Notes: a model not told the origin generated them from the letters alone. DNA of 64,000 bases from Planctomycetota bacterium (GCA_035384565.1 DAOOIT010000004.1:85557-149556), one strand, 5' to 3'; counted from the first letter of the stretch, positions 1 through 8,505 are shown. Made by a program: numbers and translations.

Positions 1-1559
1 GTGAAGAGGACGGCGTAGCGCTGGGGGTTCAGAGGATTGGGGTAAACGAGCTTGAGGCCCAGGTCGTCGCCCTCGTAGCGCTTGTCGCCGAAGACGATGC
101 TCTTGCCCTCGACGCGGATGGGCAGCTTGGGCATCACGCGGGGGATGAGGCTGTTGGTGGCCGGGTCGCCGACGAGGATGAGGCTGCACCGCGCGATGTC
201 GTCGTCGGTCACCTCGCGGTCGGGCTTGATGCGGCACTTGCCGCGCGCCCAGCGGTTCCAGAAGTCGGCGAGCAGGCGGGCCTCGTCGGCGGCCACGCGC
301 TTGGCCCGCTCATCGTCGCCGCTGGAGCCGAAGACGATGAGGAAGCTGGTCATGAAGGCGTGCTCGACGGGGCCTTCGAGCGCGGCCGTCTTGTGCAGGC
401 CCTCGAGCTCCTTCGAGGGTGCCCACTTGCCGCCCTGCTTGCGCAGGCGCAGCCAGCCGCCGTCGGGGACCTTGCCACGGTACTGCTCGGCGCCGTCCAC
501 GCGCACGCGGATCGGCTGGGCGGGGTCGAAGAGCGGGGCGCCGAGGTGGAGCGAGAACTCCTCGAGGTTGTCGGTGTTCACGCTCACGGAGGACTTGTCG
601 AGCGCCTCGGCTTCGATGCGGGCGAAGGCGAAGGCCCGTTCGAAGCGGTGGAGGCGCACCCAGTAGGCGCCGGGGTGGCGTCGCCAGGCGGTCTTGAAGA
701 TGACGCGCTTGGGCCAAGGGTTGCGCTTCTGCTCGCGGAGCCACTTGAGCATCTCCGAGACCTTGTCACCTGGCACGCCGTGGCCGGCGCCGGGGATTTC
801 GACGTAGTTGCACGGTGCCCCCGCCTTGAGGAGTTCGGCGGCCATCGAGCGGCTGTGGTCGCAGGGCACCACGTTGTCCTTGTCGCCGTGGAGGGGCATC
901 GAGGGCAGGTTGAGCAGGTTTTCGGCGAAGAAGGCGGGGCTTTCGGTTGCCTCGACCCAGGCCTTCTTGGGGCTCATCCAGGTGGGTTCGCGTTCGCCCC
1001 AGCCCCACAGGCGTTCCCACACACGGTGGTCGGCGTTGCCGCACACGGGGCCGAGGGCGGCGAAGCGGTCGGGGAAGTGCACGCCCACCTGCCACGAGCC
1101 CGAGCCGCCCATCGAGAAGCCGTACAAGACAACGCGGTCGGGGTCTATGCTCAAGCGCGCCTGGACATCCTCGACCACGCGCACCACATCCAGTTCGCCC
1201 CAGAGCTTGTAATCGGTGTTTCCGCGGCCGTCGGGCGCAGCGACCACGAAGTCCTCAAGCTCCTTGGGTGGCCCGCCGATGCGGTAGTTGCCGCCGAGGC
1301 CGTGGAGCTGGACCGCCAGCGGCCACTTGCGGTCGGGCGAGTAGTCCTTGGGCAGCCAGAGCGAGTAGGGCTGGTCCGTGTCGTCGAGGTCGCAGCGGTA
1401 GTACCAGGTGGCGACCTTGCCGCGCTCGAGGGGCTGTCCTGCAAGACAGGGGCAGGCGGCGAGGAGGAGCGTCAGGATGATCTGGAAGCCGTGATTCGTA
1501 ACCCGAAATCCATCACTGGAAGAGAGCCAAGAGGCGAGACGCCTTCGCGGGCGGCCCAC
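1..1559 (-). CDS. Exported alpha/beta-hydrolase (prolyl oligopeptidase/PHB-depolymerase-like esterase), C-terminus cut off by window edge
   Basis: The frame stays open to position 1, so the C-terminus lies outside the window. A hydrophobic segment (IILTLLLAACPC) near the N-terminus looks like a signal peptide or lipobox. The core has LHGLGG (oxyanion region), nucleophile motif GFSMGGSG (Ser about residue 149), HGDKDNVVP (Asp about 224) and GAGHG (His about 259), the order of an alpha/beta-hydrolase. About 240 further residues follow, a downstream domain I do not recognise. These hydrolases are usually secreted esterases or peptidases; the substrate is unknown. The start is uncertain: the frame has no ATG near the signal sequence, and GTG at 1559 is the only nearby candidate. 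The region between lies in repeat-like spacer, so the original start may have been altered. Confidence 0.75.
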   Translation of the reverse strand, partial: MGRPRRRLASWLSSSDGFRVTNHGFQIILTLLLAACPCLAGQPLERGKVATWYYRCDLDDTDQPYSLWLPKDYSPDRKWPLAVQLHGLGGNYRIGGPPKELEDFVVAAPDGRGNTDYKLWGELDVVRVVEDVQARLSIDPDRVVLYGFSMGGSGSWQVGVHFPDRFAALGPVCGNADHRVWERLWGWGEREPTWMSPKKAWVEATESPAFFAENLLNLPSMPLHGDKDNVVPCDHSRSMAAELLKAGAPCNYVEIPGAGHGVPGDKVSEMLKWLREQKRNPWPKRVIFKTAWRRHPGAYWVRLHRFERAFAFARIEAEALDKSSVSVNTDNLEEFSLHLGAPLFDPAQPIRVRVDGAEQYRGKVPDGGWLRLRKQGGKWAPSKELEGLHKTAALEGPVEHAFMTSFLIVFGSSGDDERAKRVAADEARLLADFWNRWARGKCRIKPDREVTDDDIARCSLILVGDPATNSLIPRVMPKLPIRVEGKSIVFGDKRYEGDDLGLKLVYPNPLNPQRYAVLF

Positions 1560-1608
1560 CGACCAGCTCTCTCCTGCTCTTCGCCAGTCACGCATCACGA
1601 ATCACGCA

Positions 1609-4239
1609 TTACGGGTTTCGGGTTCGGGTCAAAGTCGCCGCAAAGACGTGCATGTTCCGCTCCCTGGGGAGCGTGATGGCCATGAGCTTGCGCCGGGGGT
1701 CGAGGGGGACGCGCCAGGCGACGAGGCCGCACTCGCGGGCCTCCTCTTTGCCATCGGCCGTGTGGATGGCCGGGAGGCGAAGCACGTCAATCTCGCCCGC
1801 CGCGGGCTTCGAGAGCCAGTCGGCCAGGCGCAACTCGCCCTGGGCCTGGCCGTCCTCATAGTCAATGGTCAAGAGGGCCGTGCGGGCGCCGTCGTGACAG
1901 GCGCCGAGGAACCAGACGGCATCGAACGCCTCGTAGGGCTTGGCGAGCTGGAGCCGCTGGCCGTCGCACAGGACGTTGTTGCGCAGGCGGTCGTCTTTGT
2001 CGGGGAAGCGGAAGGTGACGGCCGGGTGGCCAGGGACCTCGATGAGTGCGTCCTTCTTGGGCAACAGGTCGGCGATGAGGCTGCTGCCCTCGCGGCGGCT
2101 GGGGAAGTCGAAGTTGCCCTCGGTGGGGTTGGCTCGCCACGAGAGGCCGTCGTTGTTGAAGTGGCCGGCGAGGGCGTCGAGGTGAACGCACTCGACATCG
2201 CGCACTGTGGACGGCGTGGCCTCGCGCCGCGTGTCGGGGGACGGGGGTGCCCCGCCGACAAGGGGTCCATCGAGTGGCTGCACCTTCAGCTCAGCCTTGC
2301 CGTCCTTCTTCTCCAGCGAGAGTCTGGCCCGATGGCGGGCGAGGACGCGGCCGGCGGCGCTCTGAAGCTCGGCGACGAACTCGATGTCGCCGGGTTTGTC
2401 GGTGCGCCATTCGACCTCGCCGCGGCCGGGCGGGGCGCCGCCGTCCACGGCCCGGGGTTGTTCCGGGCTCAGGGGCACGATGCCCGAGGCACCTTGGATT
2501 GTGGGCGGCGTGTCCCCCCGCCGAGGGTCTTCGCGGGACGGGGACGGCCCACCCACAATCGCCGCCCGCCACGCAATGCGATGGCCAGCCAGCGAGTAGC
2601 ACGGGAGGCGCTGGGCGACGGGCGAGGCGAGCTGGACTTCGAAGCGGCTCTTGAGGACAAAGGTCTCCCCGTCCATCCGCGCCTCGTGGCGCGGCTCCTT
2701 GAGGGCGAAGGGGCCGAGACGCCTCTCGGCCAGGGCGAACTGGGCCTCGTCGGCGTCCAACTCGAACGCGAGCGCCGCGACGGTCGAGCGGCGCTCGGCT
2801 TCGCGGCCGCGATGGGCGAGCGAGGCGTCGAGCCGCCCGAGGTCGCCGGCCTCGGTCACGCGGTCGAACAGAAGGAGAACCCTGCCGGCGGCGTTCCGCA
2901 CGAGGTCGTCGAGCCGGCGGCCGTAGCCATCGTCGTCCTCGCGGCCAGCCTTGGTGACGAAGCTGGCGAGGAGGAAGTCAAAGCCTGCCGCATCGGCGGC
3001 CAGGTCGGGCGCGGGACAGCCGATGGGCAGCCGCGGCGTCAGTTCGCGCAGGCGGTCGCGAGTGGCGGGAGCCGTCTTGAAGTCGCCCCGCACCGCCCAG
3101 CCCCACACGCAGGGGTGGCGTAGGGCCTCGGAGGCCAGGGCGGCCAGCGTCTCCTGCGCGCCCGGCGCCTCGGGCGCGAGGGCCGGTGCATCGAGGAACG
3201 CGACAATGCCCTCCCCGTCGCAGAAGTCCAACAGTTCATCCAGGGCCGGACCTCCCGCGGGCTTGGGACCTGCGGGAGGTCGGGGCGTATCCAGCCTTTG
3301 CGCCAGCGCGCTTGCCTGGCCGGGCTGGGTGCACAGGGGTGTGGCGCCGCGGACGCTGCGCGCGATAGCCGCGAGGCGGAAACCCTCACGGTTCAGGAGC
3401 CAGCGGCCGGCGGCGGCCTCGACGGAACGCAGGCCGACGCGGCGGACGACCTGACGGACGGGCTGGCCGTCGCGCGTCTGGAGCGTGGCCGTCAGGCGGT
3501 AGAGGAAGGGATCATCGGGTCGCCACAGGCGGCTGGGCTGCGGCTCGAACGCGTGGGCCACACTGACCGACTGGCCGGGGTCGAGCCGCACGTCGCTGCC
3601 GCGCCGCCACACGGGGCGGGGGTTGGCGGCTGGGTCATCGGGCTCGAAGGCGAGTTCGACCCTGCCCTCGAAGCGTTCGCGGCTGTGATTCGCCGCCTCG
3701 AGGGTCACATCCACCACCCCTCCCGAGGTGAGGCATGACACGTAAGCATCCATCCTGCCCACTGTTACAGCACTGGAAGCCTCGAGCCAGCAGGCCTCGA
3801 GGCCGGGGCGCTCGGGCTCGCCGGGCGCGGCAATAGCCACCAGCGCCGTGTTGCGGGCGCCGGGGCGTACGGCTCTGGCCGCGTCGAGCCGCACGTCGAG
3901 CGCGCTGGGGGCTCGTGCGCCCAGCGGCTGCCCATTGAGCCACACCCACACCGTGCCACCCGACGGGCGGAGCACCAGGCTCACCCGGTAGCCTGCCCAG
4001 GCCGCGGGCACCGCGAAGCTCGCCTGGTAGAGGCCGCACGGCTCGGCCTCCTGCCTGTGCGGCAGCGCGACGCTCCGCCACTCGGAGGGCACGTGGTCAA
4101 TCGAGGGTGGAGCCTCCGCCGGCGCGTACTCCCAGCCAGAGCGCACCGCGAGAACGTGGGTGGCGTCGGGAGGGACGTCGGCCGCCGCACACACGGTTGC
4201 CGCAAGCCATGCCAACAGTCGAAGCGCTCGCGTGGGCAT
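1609..4239 (-). CDS. Exported glycoside hydrolase family 2-like protein, probably without the canonical acid/base residue
   Basis: 876 residues with a signal peptide (MPTRALRLLAWLAATVCAAA). Residues 25-150 resemble the GH2 sugar-binding jelly roll (LYQASFAVP, VWVWLNGQPLG). Residues 155-265 resemble the immunoglobulin-like domain, ending in LYRLTATL. A barrel-like part follows. Where GH2 enzymes carry the acid/base in a W-x-x-x-NE motif after HPS/HPC, this protein reads HPCVWGWAVRGDF (residues 375-387), with no glutamate. A C-terminal beta-rich region is unassigned. The start ATG has GGAGGCGGG just upstream. A promoter at 4294-4322 serves it. It may be a carbohydrate-binding pseudoenzyme or act through other residues. 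Its neighbour downstream is the exported esterase, which suggests extracellular polymer handling. Confidence 0.7.
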   Translation of the reverse strand: MPTRALRLLAWLAATVCAAADVPPDATHVLAVRSGWEYAPAEAPPSIDHVPSEWRSVALPHRQEAEPCGLYQASFAVPAAWAGYRVSLVLRPSGGTVWVWLNGQPLGARAPSALDVRLDAARAVRPGARNTALVAIAAPGEPERPGLEACWLEASSAVTVGRMDAYVSCLTSGGVVDVTLEAANHSRERFEGRVELAFEPDDPAANPRPVWRRGSDVRLDPGQSVSVAHAFEPQPSRLWRPDDPFLYRLTATLQTRDGQPVRQVVRRVGLRSVEAAAGRWLLNREGFRLAAIARSVRGATPLCTQPGQASALAQRLDTPRPPAGPKPAGGPALDELLDFCDGEGIVAFLDAPALAPEAPGAQETLAALASEALRHPCVWGWAVRGDFKTAPATRDRLRELTPRLPIGCPAPDLAADAAGFDFLLASFVTKAGREDDDGYGRRLDDLVRNAAGRVLLLFDRVTEAGDLGRLDASLAHRGREAERRSTVAALAFELDADEAQFALAERRLGPFALKEPRHEARMDGETFVLKSRFEVQLASPVAQRLPCYSLAGHRIAWRAAIVGGPSPSREDPRRGDTPPTIQGASGIVPLSPEQPRAVDGGAPPGRGEVEWRTDKPGDIEFVAELQSAAGRVLARHRARLSLEKKDGKAELKVQPLDGPLVGGAPPSPDTRREATPSTVRDVECVHLDALAGHFNNDGLSWRANPTEGNFDFPSRREGSSLIADLLPKKDALIEVPGHPAVTFRFPDKDDRLRNNVLCDGQRLQLAKPYEAFDAVWFLGACHDGARTALLTIDYEDGQAQGELRLADWLSKPAAGEIDVLRLPAIHTADGKEEARECGLVAWRVPLDPRRKLMAITLPRERNMHVFAATLTRTRNP

Positions 4240-4293
4240 CCCGCCTCCGTCGCGCGTGCGTCGCCTCAGGGTCGCCGGCCAGTCACGCGCGTG

Positions 4294-4322
4294 ATTCTAG
4301 CAGACCCGCACGCCCCGATCAA
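4294..4322 (-). promoter_or_regulatory. Sigma-70-like promoter for the GH2-like gene
   Basis: Read on the minus strand: TTGATC (4322-4317), 17-bp spacer, TAGAAT (4299-4294). It lies 55 bp upstream of the start codon of the GH2-like gene. The match to the TTGACA/TATAAT consensus is good at both boxes; no transcript evidence is available. Confidence 0.6.
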
Positions 4323-4504
4323 GGAGGCAGGGCTGGGGGAGTGGGCTGGGAGTGCAGGGAGACCGTCGCTGCCCCAGACGCGCCGGAGGCCGCCTCGTGC
4401 ATAATAGAGGTGTACAGCTCTAGTGACGGAGACCTCTGGCCAGAGAAAGCCTTTCGGCAACAGGAGCCAGTCTCCATGGCCGCACGCGCAGGGGAAGTCG
4501 GTGC

Positions 4505-4533
4505 TTGATCGTGCCCAGCCTGCGCGATACAAT
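4505..4533 (+). promoter_or_regulatory. Sigma-70-like promoter for the small paralog pair
   Basis: TTGATC (4505-4510), 17-bp spacer, TACAAT (4528-4533), about 68 bp upstream of the GTG start at 4601. This is the best promoter match in front of the two small genes. Confidence 0.6.
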
Positions 4534-4600
4534 ACGCTGGACGCAGGGGAACAGGGCTGGGGGGACACAGGGAGCGGGACAGGGCAAGAGGAGCAGGCAC

Positions 4601-4867
4601 GTGGTTCGTTACCGCATGGTGATATACTATGAGGACAAGGCCACGAACACGCGGGTGGCCCAGAACATCATCGCCATCGCGCACGACGACCGCTCGGCGA
4701 TCGAGCTGGTGAAGAGCCAGATCAGCCCTGAGGCGGTCGGCGGTCGGCTGGCGGCCATCCACGTGGCCGAGAAGGCCCCTGTCTCGACGGGTATTGTCTA
4801 CCGCGGCGACCCCTACATCCCCTTCCGCTGGCCGACCAGCGAGGCTACGTCGAGGTCGAACGAGTAG
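4601..4867 (+). CDS. Small conserved-looking protein, paralog 1 of a tandem pair, function unknown
   Basis: 88 residues. I chose the GTG start because it aligns exactly with the neighbour: VVRYRMVIYYEDK here against MLRYKMTAFYEDK downstream. A GAGGAG site lies 7 bases upstream. Both proteins share YEDK..(N/A)TRVAQ, a central helix-forming stretch, a GG(R/H) turn, and STGIVYRGDPYIP / ETGVVFVGEPYIP near the end. No signal peptide, membrane segment, cysteine motif or known catalytic motif is visible. The shape suggests a small alpha/beta fold, perhaps a protein-protein or nucleic-acid binding domain, but that is a guess. I do not recognise the family. Confidence 0.75.
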   Translation: MVRYRMVIYYEDKATNTRVAQNIIAIAHDDRSAIELVKSQISPEAVGGRLAAIHVAEKAPVSTGIVYRGDPYIPFRWPTSEATSRSNE

Positions 4868-4997
4868 GCGTCGCCGTGCGGCCGTCGCGTTCCGGTTACA
4901 GGGAGGCATGGCTTCTGTGCCCCTCACCCCTTGCGGGTGAGCGGAAGTGGGCGTACTGTTCAGGTGGGCCGAGGCGCCGATGCTCGCTGGAGATGCC

Positions 4998-5378
4998 ATG
5001 CTGCGCTACAAGATGACGGCCTTCTACGAGGATAAGACCAACGCCACCCGCGTCGCCCAGTCCGTGGTCGTGATCGGCCCGGACGTGCAGGCCGCGGTCA
5101 ATGCGGTCAAGGAGACCCTCGCCCCTCGCGCCCAGGGCGGCCACATTGTGGCGGTCGAGGTGAAGGAACAGCACAAGATCGAAACCGGCGTGGTGTTTGT
5201 GGGCGAGCCGTACATTCCGCTGCACTGGCCGCTCACGAACCGCAAGCGGCGCGCCGCCGTGCACGATGCGCCCCACGCCGCCGCCGAACCGCCGGCAGAG
5301 CCTGTCGAGGAACTCCCCACCGAGGAGTTTGCCACCGCATCCCCCCCGCCCGACGAAGAGTCGTACGACAGCATCTGA
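4998..5378 (+). CDS. Small protein, paralog 2 of a tandem pair, with proline/glutamate-rich tail, function unknown
   Basis: 126 residues. The ATG at 4998 has GGAG five bases upstream and gives MLRYKMTAFYEDK, matching the start of the neighbouring paralog. Residues 1-80 are the shared domain (TRVAQ, GGH, TGVVFVGEPYIP). Residues 85-126 form an added tail with basic RKRR followed by a disordered, acidic Pro/Ala/Glu-rich stretch ending in SYDSI. The 130-bp gap from the first copy and the same orientation point to tandem duplication and possible co-transcription. Retention of both copies with different tails suggests divergence of partners or localisation. Function is unknown. Confidence 0.75.
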   Translation: MLRYKMTAFYEDKTNATRVAQSVVVIGPDVQAAVNAVKETLAPRAQGGHIVAVEVKEQHKIETGVVFVGEPYIPLHWPLTNRKRRAAVHDAPHAAAEPPAEPVEELPTEEFATASPPPDEESYDSI

Positions 5379-5445
5379 TGCCGGCCCTCTCCCTGGACGC
5401 CCGCCACGGGCGGAAGCCCGCACGGCGAACACCGCCGGCCGCGGG

Positions 5446-5476
5446 AACCTCCCGCGGGTTGCGAACCGCGGGAGGT
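5446..5476. repeat. Dispersed perfect-arm hairpin repeat (family E), copy 1
   Basis: Arms AACCTCCCGCGGGTT and its near-complement flank a three-base loop. Two further copies occur at 32104-32136 and 32469-32501. It lies in the spacer after the second small paralog and could also act as a transcription stop, but no T-run follows. Confidence 0.7.
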
Positions 5477-5571
5477 CGAGGATGCGGAAACCCGCGCCAC
5501 GAACGCCTCCGCCGTCTGAGACGCGTGCCCGAGGCCCCCGCGTCATTCGGCTGAAGTGTTGCCAGCCGGGC

Positions 5572-5599
5572 TTGACATGCCCTGGCCTTCGGCTACAGT
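5572..5599 (+). promoter_or_regulatory. Sigma-70-like promoter for the fused isomerase-dehydrogenase
   Basis: TTGACA (5572-5577), 16-bp spacer, TACAGT (5594-5599). It sits 37 bp upstream of the ATG at 5637. The -35 box is a perfect consensus match. Confidence 0.65.
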
Positions 5600-5636
5600 G
5601 GTGCCGTGGGAGGCGAGCCCCGTGCCAGGAGACCAC

Positions 5637-7520
5637 ATGTTCCCGTCCATCTTCACCGACGAGCTGGGTCTGGACTTCGCCGATACGCTGCCGATTCTCA
5701 AGGCGTGGGGCCTCGGGCACTGCGACCTGCGCGGCCGCGTGTTCCGCAAGGCCTTCGAGGACCTGACGCCCGACGAGCTGGCCGAGGTGAAGAAGCTCCT
5801 CGACCGCCATGGGATGAAGATCGGCTGCCTCCAGTCGTCGCTGGCCAAGGTGCACCTGCCCGAGGGCGAGCGCCTGAGGGCCGAGGCGGCGAAGCTCGAG
5901 GGCATCGTCCGCGCCGCCGACGTGCTCGGCTGCCGACTCGTGCGCTCCTTCTTCTACTGGCAGCCGCCGCGCGAGTTGGAGGGCCAGCTCGCCGTCCGGC
6001 CCGACGAGCTTCAGAAGGCCCTCGACCGCTTCGCCCCCCTGGCCGACCGTGCGCGCCAGGCCGGCCTCGTGCTCGGCTTCGAGAACTGCGGCACCACGCC
6101 CGACGAGTGCTTCGCCGTGCTCGATGCCCTCGGGGTGCCGGCCTGGGGCTTCGCCTGGGATGTGCACTCGAGCTGGCACTGCGACGAGCGCCGCCGCGAC
6201 CAGGGCGCCTTTCTCATCCGCATGGCCCAGCGCGCCCGCCTCATCCACGTCAAGGCCCACGGAGCCGTGGCCGGCCTCGGCGAGCCGATCCCCTACGACA
6301 AAGTGCTTCAGACCGCCGACAACGCCGGCCTCCGCGGCCCCGTGAGCGCGGAGACCCACAACCCCGACCGCGGCGTGTCGCACGAGGAGATGTCGCGCCG
6401 CGTGGTCGAGGCCATTCAGAGGGCCTGGCCCACCGCCGCGCCCGGCGGCCTCTTCGACACGGGCCGGCGCACCGCCGCCGTCGTCCGCCCGTGGGCCAGC
6501 GACCCGGTGCGCTTCGTGGTCGTCGGCCTCGGCATGGGCCACAGCCGCTCGAAGATGATCCAGGAGACGCCCGGCGCCGCGCTTCTCGGCGTGTGCGACA
6601 AGGTCGAGGAGCGCGCCCGGCGCACCGCCGCCGAATGCCAGGTGCCCTATGAGACCGACGTGCGCCGCTGGCTCGACAACAGGGACGTCGAGGCCGTCTT
6701 CGTCCTCACAGAGACGGGCAATCACGCCGCCGTGGCCCTTCAGGCCCTGGAGGCGGGCAAGCACGTGCTCGTCACCAAGCCCATGGAGGCCAGCCTCGCC
6801 GCCTGCGACGCGATGATCCGCCTGGCCGAGAAGAAGGGCCTCGCGCTGGCCGTGGACTTCAGCCGCCGCGTGGAGCCCGGCCCGCTCTCGCTCCGGGCGG
6901 CGGTGGCCAGCGGCTGCCTCGGCCGCCTGCTCGGAGCCGACGCCTCGCTCAAGATCCTCCGCACGATGGACTACTTCCGCTCCAACGGCGGCTGGCGCGG
7001 CACCCGCCGCTGGGACGGCGGCGGCGTGCTCTCGAACCAGAACATCCACCACCTCGACGAGCTGGCCTTCATCCTCGGCGTGCCGCAGAAGGTCCGCTGC
7101 AACATCTGGACCCAGGACCACGACATCGAGGCCGAGGACCTGGGCGTGGCCACCTGGCTCTATGCCAACGGCCTCGTGCTCACGCTCTACGCCACATCGT
7201 CCTATCCGCACTCCACCTGGTACTTCCGCTTCGAGCTGCACGGCACGCAGGGGGCCGTCATTCAGGCGGCGGGCGGCCCCTTCGACCGCCCGATGGAGCG
7301 CTGGTTCCTCGACAACGCCTGGGGCGACAAGCCCCCCGCCCGCGCCGAGAGCGAATGGCTGAACAACGTGGACAACTTCGCCGCCCACCTGCGCGCGGGC
7401 GCGAAGCTCACCAGCGACGGCCGCGAAGGCCGCCGCTCCCAGGCCATCCTCGACGCCATGTACCGCTCGGCCCTCGAAGCCGACGGCGGCTGGGTCGAGG
7501 TGAGGCCAGAGCTGGACTGA
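5637..7520 (+). CDS. Bifunctional fusion: sugar phosphate isomerase/epimerase + Gfo/Idh/MocA oxidoreductase
   Basis: 627 residues joining two enzymes that are normally separate. Residues 1-280 are an AP-endonuclease-2-type TIM barrel (CLQSSLAKVHLP, GFENCGTTPDE, AWDVHSSWH, HVKAHG, AETHNPD) with likely metal-binding His/Asp/Glu residues. Residues 291-627 form a Rossmann oxidoreductase: VRFVVVGLGMGHS binds NAD(P), the catalytic-lysine motif is TKPM (K381, replacing the usual EKP), and GGGVLSNQNIHHLDEL is the family's H-x-x-D region. These partners often work in sequence on inositol or keto-sugar catabolism, so the fusion suggests channelling of one intermediate; the substrate is not known. AGGAG lies just before the ATG. 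An earlier in-frame TTG exists at 5556, inside the promoter, and is unlikely to be the start. Confidence 0.85.
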   Translation: MFPSIFTDELGLDFADTLPILKAWGLGHCDLRGRVFRKAFEDLTPDELAEVKKLLDRHGMKIGCLQSSLAKVHLPEGERLRAEAAKLEGIVRAADVLGCRLVRSFFYWQPPRELEGQLAVRPDELQKALDRFAPLADRARQAGLVLGFENCGTTPDECFAVLDALGVPAWGFAWDVHSSWHCDERRRDQGAFLIRMAQRARLIHVKAHGAVAGLGEPIPYDKVLQTADNAGLRGPVSAETHNPDRGVSHEEMSRRVVEAIQRAWPTAAPGGLFDTGRRTAAVVRPWASDPVRFVVVGLGMGHSRSKMIQETPGAALLGVCDKVEERARRTAAECQVPYETDVRRWLDNRDVEAVFVLTETGNHAAVALQALEAGKHVLVTKPMEASLAACDAMIRLAEKKGLALAVDFSRRVEPGPLSLRAAVASGCLGRLLGADASLKILRTMDYFRSNGGWRGTRRWDGGGVLSNQNIHHLDELAFILGVPQKVRCNIWTQDHDIEAEDLGVATWLYANGLVLTLYATSSYPHSTWYFRFELHGTQGAVIQAAGGPFDRPMERWFLDNAWGDKPPARAESEWLNNVDNFAAHLRAGAKLTSDGREGRRSQAILDAMYRSALEADGGWVEVRPELD

Positions 7521-7531
7521 GGAGGACGAGC

Positions 7532-7690
7532 GGGGAGGAAACCCCTCTTGAAAGAGGCGTTTCCTCCCCAGCCCCTTCCTTCCCGAGAACTTCTCCCCTG
7601 GTCGGCAGCGGGCCGCCCGCTGCCGACCAGGGCAAGAGTCCTTGAGGAGGGGTGCGGGGAGGAACTGCCTTGCAAGAAGTTCCTCCCCGC
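7532..7690. repeat. Three consecutive long hairpins in the spacer
   Basis: Hairpin 1: 11-bp arms at 7532-7542 and 7559-7569 (GGGGAGGAAAC). Hairpin 2: perfect 17-bp arms at 7596-7612 and 7616-7632 around the loop CCG. Hairpin 3: perfect 13-bp arms at 7654-7666 and 7678-7690 (GCGGGGAGGAACT). Outer hairpins share the GGGGAGGAA core. The group may terminate the upstream transcript or be a mobile palindromic repeat. Confidence 0.75.
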
Positions 7691-7742
7691 CCTCTGTGCC
7701 TGCGATCCTGACTCGTAACCACGTGGGACGGAGGAGACGACC

Positions 7743-8432
7743 ATGCAGGAGAAGGTGCAGTACGAGCGGCTGCTTCCCCACGAGTTCGAGGCGCGCATCA
7801 CCGCCTGCCCCGTGGTCTACGTGCCCGTCGGGTCGCTGGAGTGGCACGGCGAGCACATGGCCCTGGGCAACGATTCGCTGAAGATGCACGCCCTGTGCTG
7901 CGAGGCGGCGCGCGTGGGCGGCGGCATCGTCTATCCGCCCATCTACTACAACATCCCCGGCGTGTGCAGCGCCGACCCCGCCCGCTACCGGCACGACTGC
8001 ACGTTCATCGGCGAGCCGGCCGTGCAGCGCACGCTCCTTCACGCCACGCTCCACGCCCTGGAGCGCACGGGCTTCCAGGTGGCCATCCTCACCACGGGCC
8101 ACACGCCCGGCGAACAGATTCAGATGATGCGCGACGTGGCCGCCGCCTACGACGGCGCGATGAAGGTCCACGGCACCTGCGACATGGACTTCGGCAAGGA
8201 GATCAATTTCACCAGCGACCACGCGGCGATGTGGGAGACCTCGCTCCTGTGGCACTTTGAGCCCGGCCTGGTGGACCTCACGCAGCTCAGCCGCGACCTC
8301 GCCGTGAAGCCGTTCAACGTGTACGGCAAGGACCCGCGTGTCGAGGCATCGCCCGGCCTGGGCGCCCGGGCCGCCGCCGTCATCGCCCGCGACATGGCCG
8401 CCCTCGCCGCACGATTGCTCCAGGGAGCCTGA
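7743..8432 (+). CDS. Creatininase-family amidohydrolase
   Basis: 229 residues, close to the usual family length. The N-terminal PVGSLEWHGEHMALGND matches the metal-binding signature (Glu, His and Asp ligands) of the creatininase / formamide-hydrolase fold. TTGHTPGEQ corresponds to the later His/Glu metal-binding loop. The family cleaves cyclic or linear amide bonds with Zn or Mn; members act on creatinine, on cofactor or riboflavin-derived amides, or on unknown substrates, so the reaction here is open. GGAGGAG lies 6 bases before the ATG. It is followed by a sulfatase and preceded by a sugar enzyme, which hints at amide removal from modified sugars, but this is only context. Confidence 0.85.
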   Translation: MQEKVQYERLLPHEFEARITACPVVYVPVGSLEWHGEHMALGNDSLKMHALCCEAARVGGGIVYPPIYYNIPGVCSADPARYRHDCTFIGEPAVQRTLLHATLHALERTGFQVAILTTGHTPGEQIQMMRDVAAAYDGAMKVHGTCDMDFGKEINFTSDHAAMWETSLLWHFEPGLVDLTQLSRDLAVKPFNVYGKDPRVEASPGLGARAAAVIARDMAALAARLLQGA

Positions 8433-8444
8433 AAGGACGTGGGA

Positions 8445-8505
8445 GTTCGTAGTGCGGGCTTCAGCCCGCTCTGCTCGGATACGGCCTGAAGGCCGCACTG
8501 CGAAC
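8445..8505. repeat. Dispersed inverted repeat (family A), copy 1
   Basis: Starts GTTCGTAGTGCGGGCTTCAG and ends with the inverted counterpart, with two mismatches in about 21 bp. Related copies occur at 36375-36443 and, as a half copy, at 38849-38874. It occupies the short gap between the creatininase and sulfatase genes. Confidence 0.75.

Larger units (their letters stand above)
4240..4600. other. Spacer with two divergent promoters
   Basis: No convincing coding sequence lies here. The spacer carries the minus-strand promoter of the GH2-like gene (4294-4322) and a plus-strand promoter (4505-4533) facing the first small paralogous gene. The rest shows no recognised element. Confidence 0.5.
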
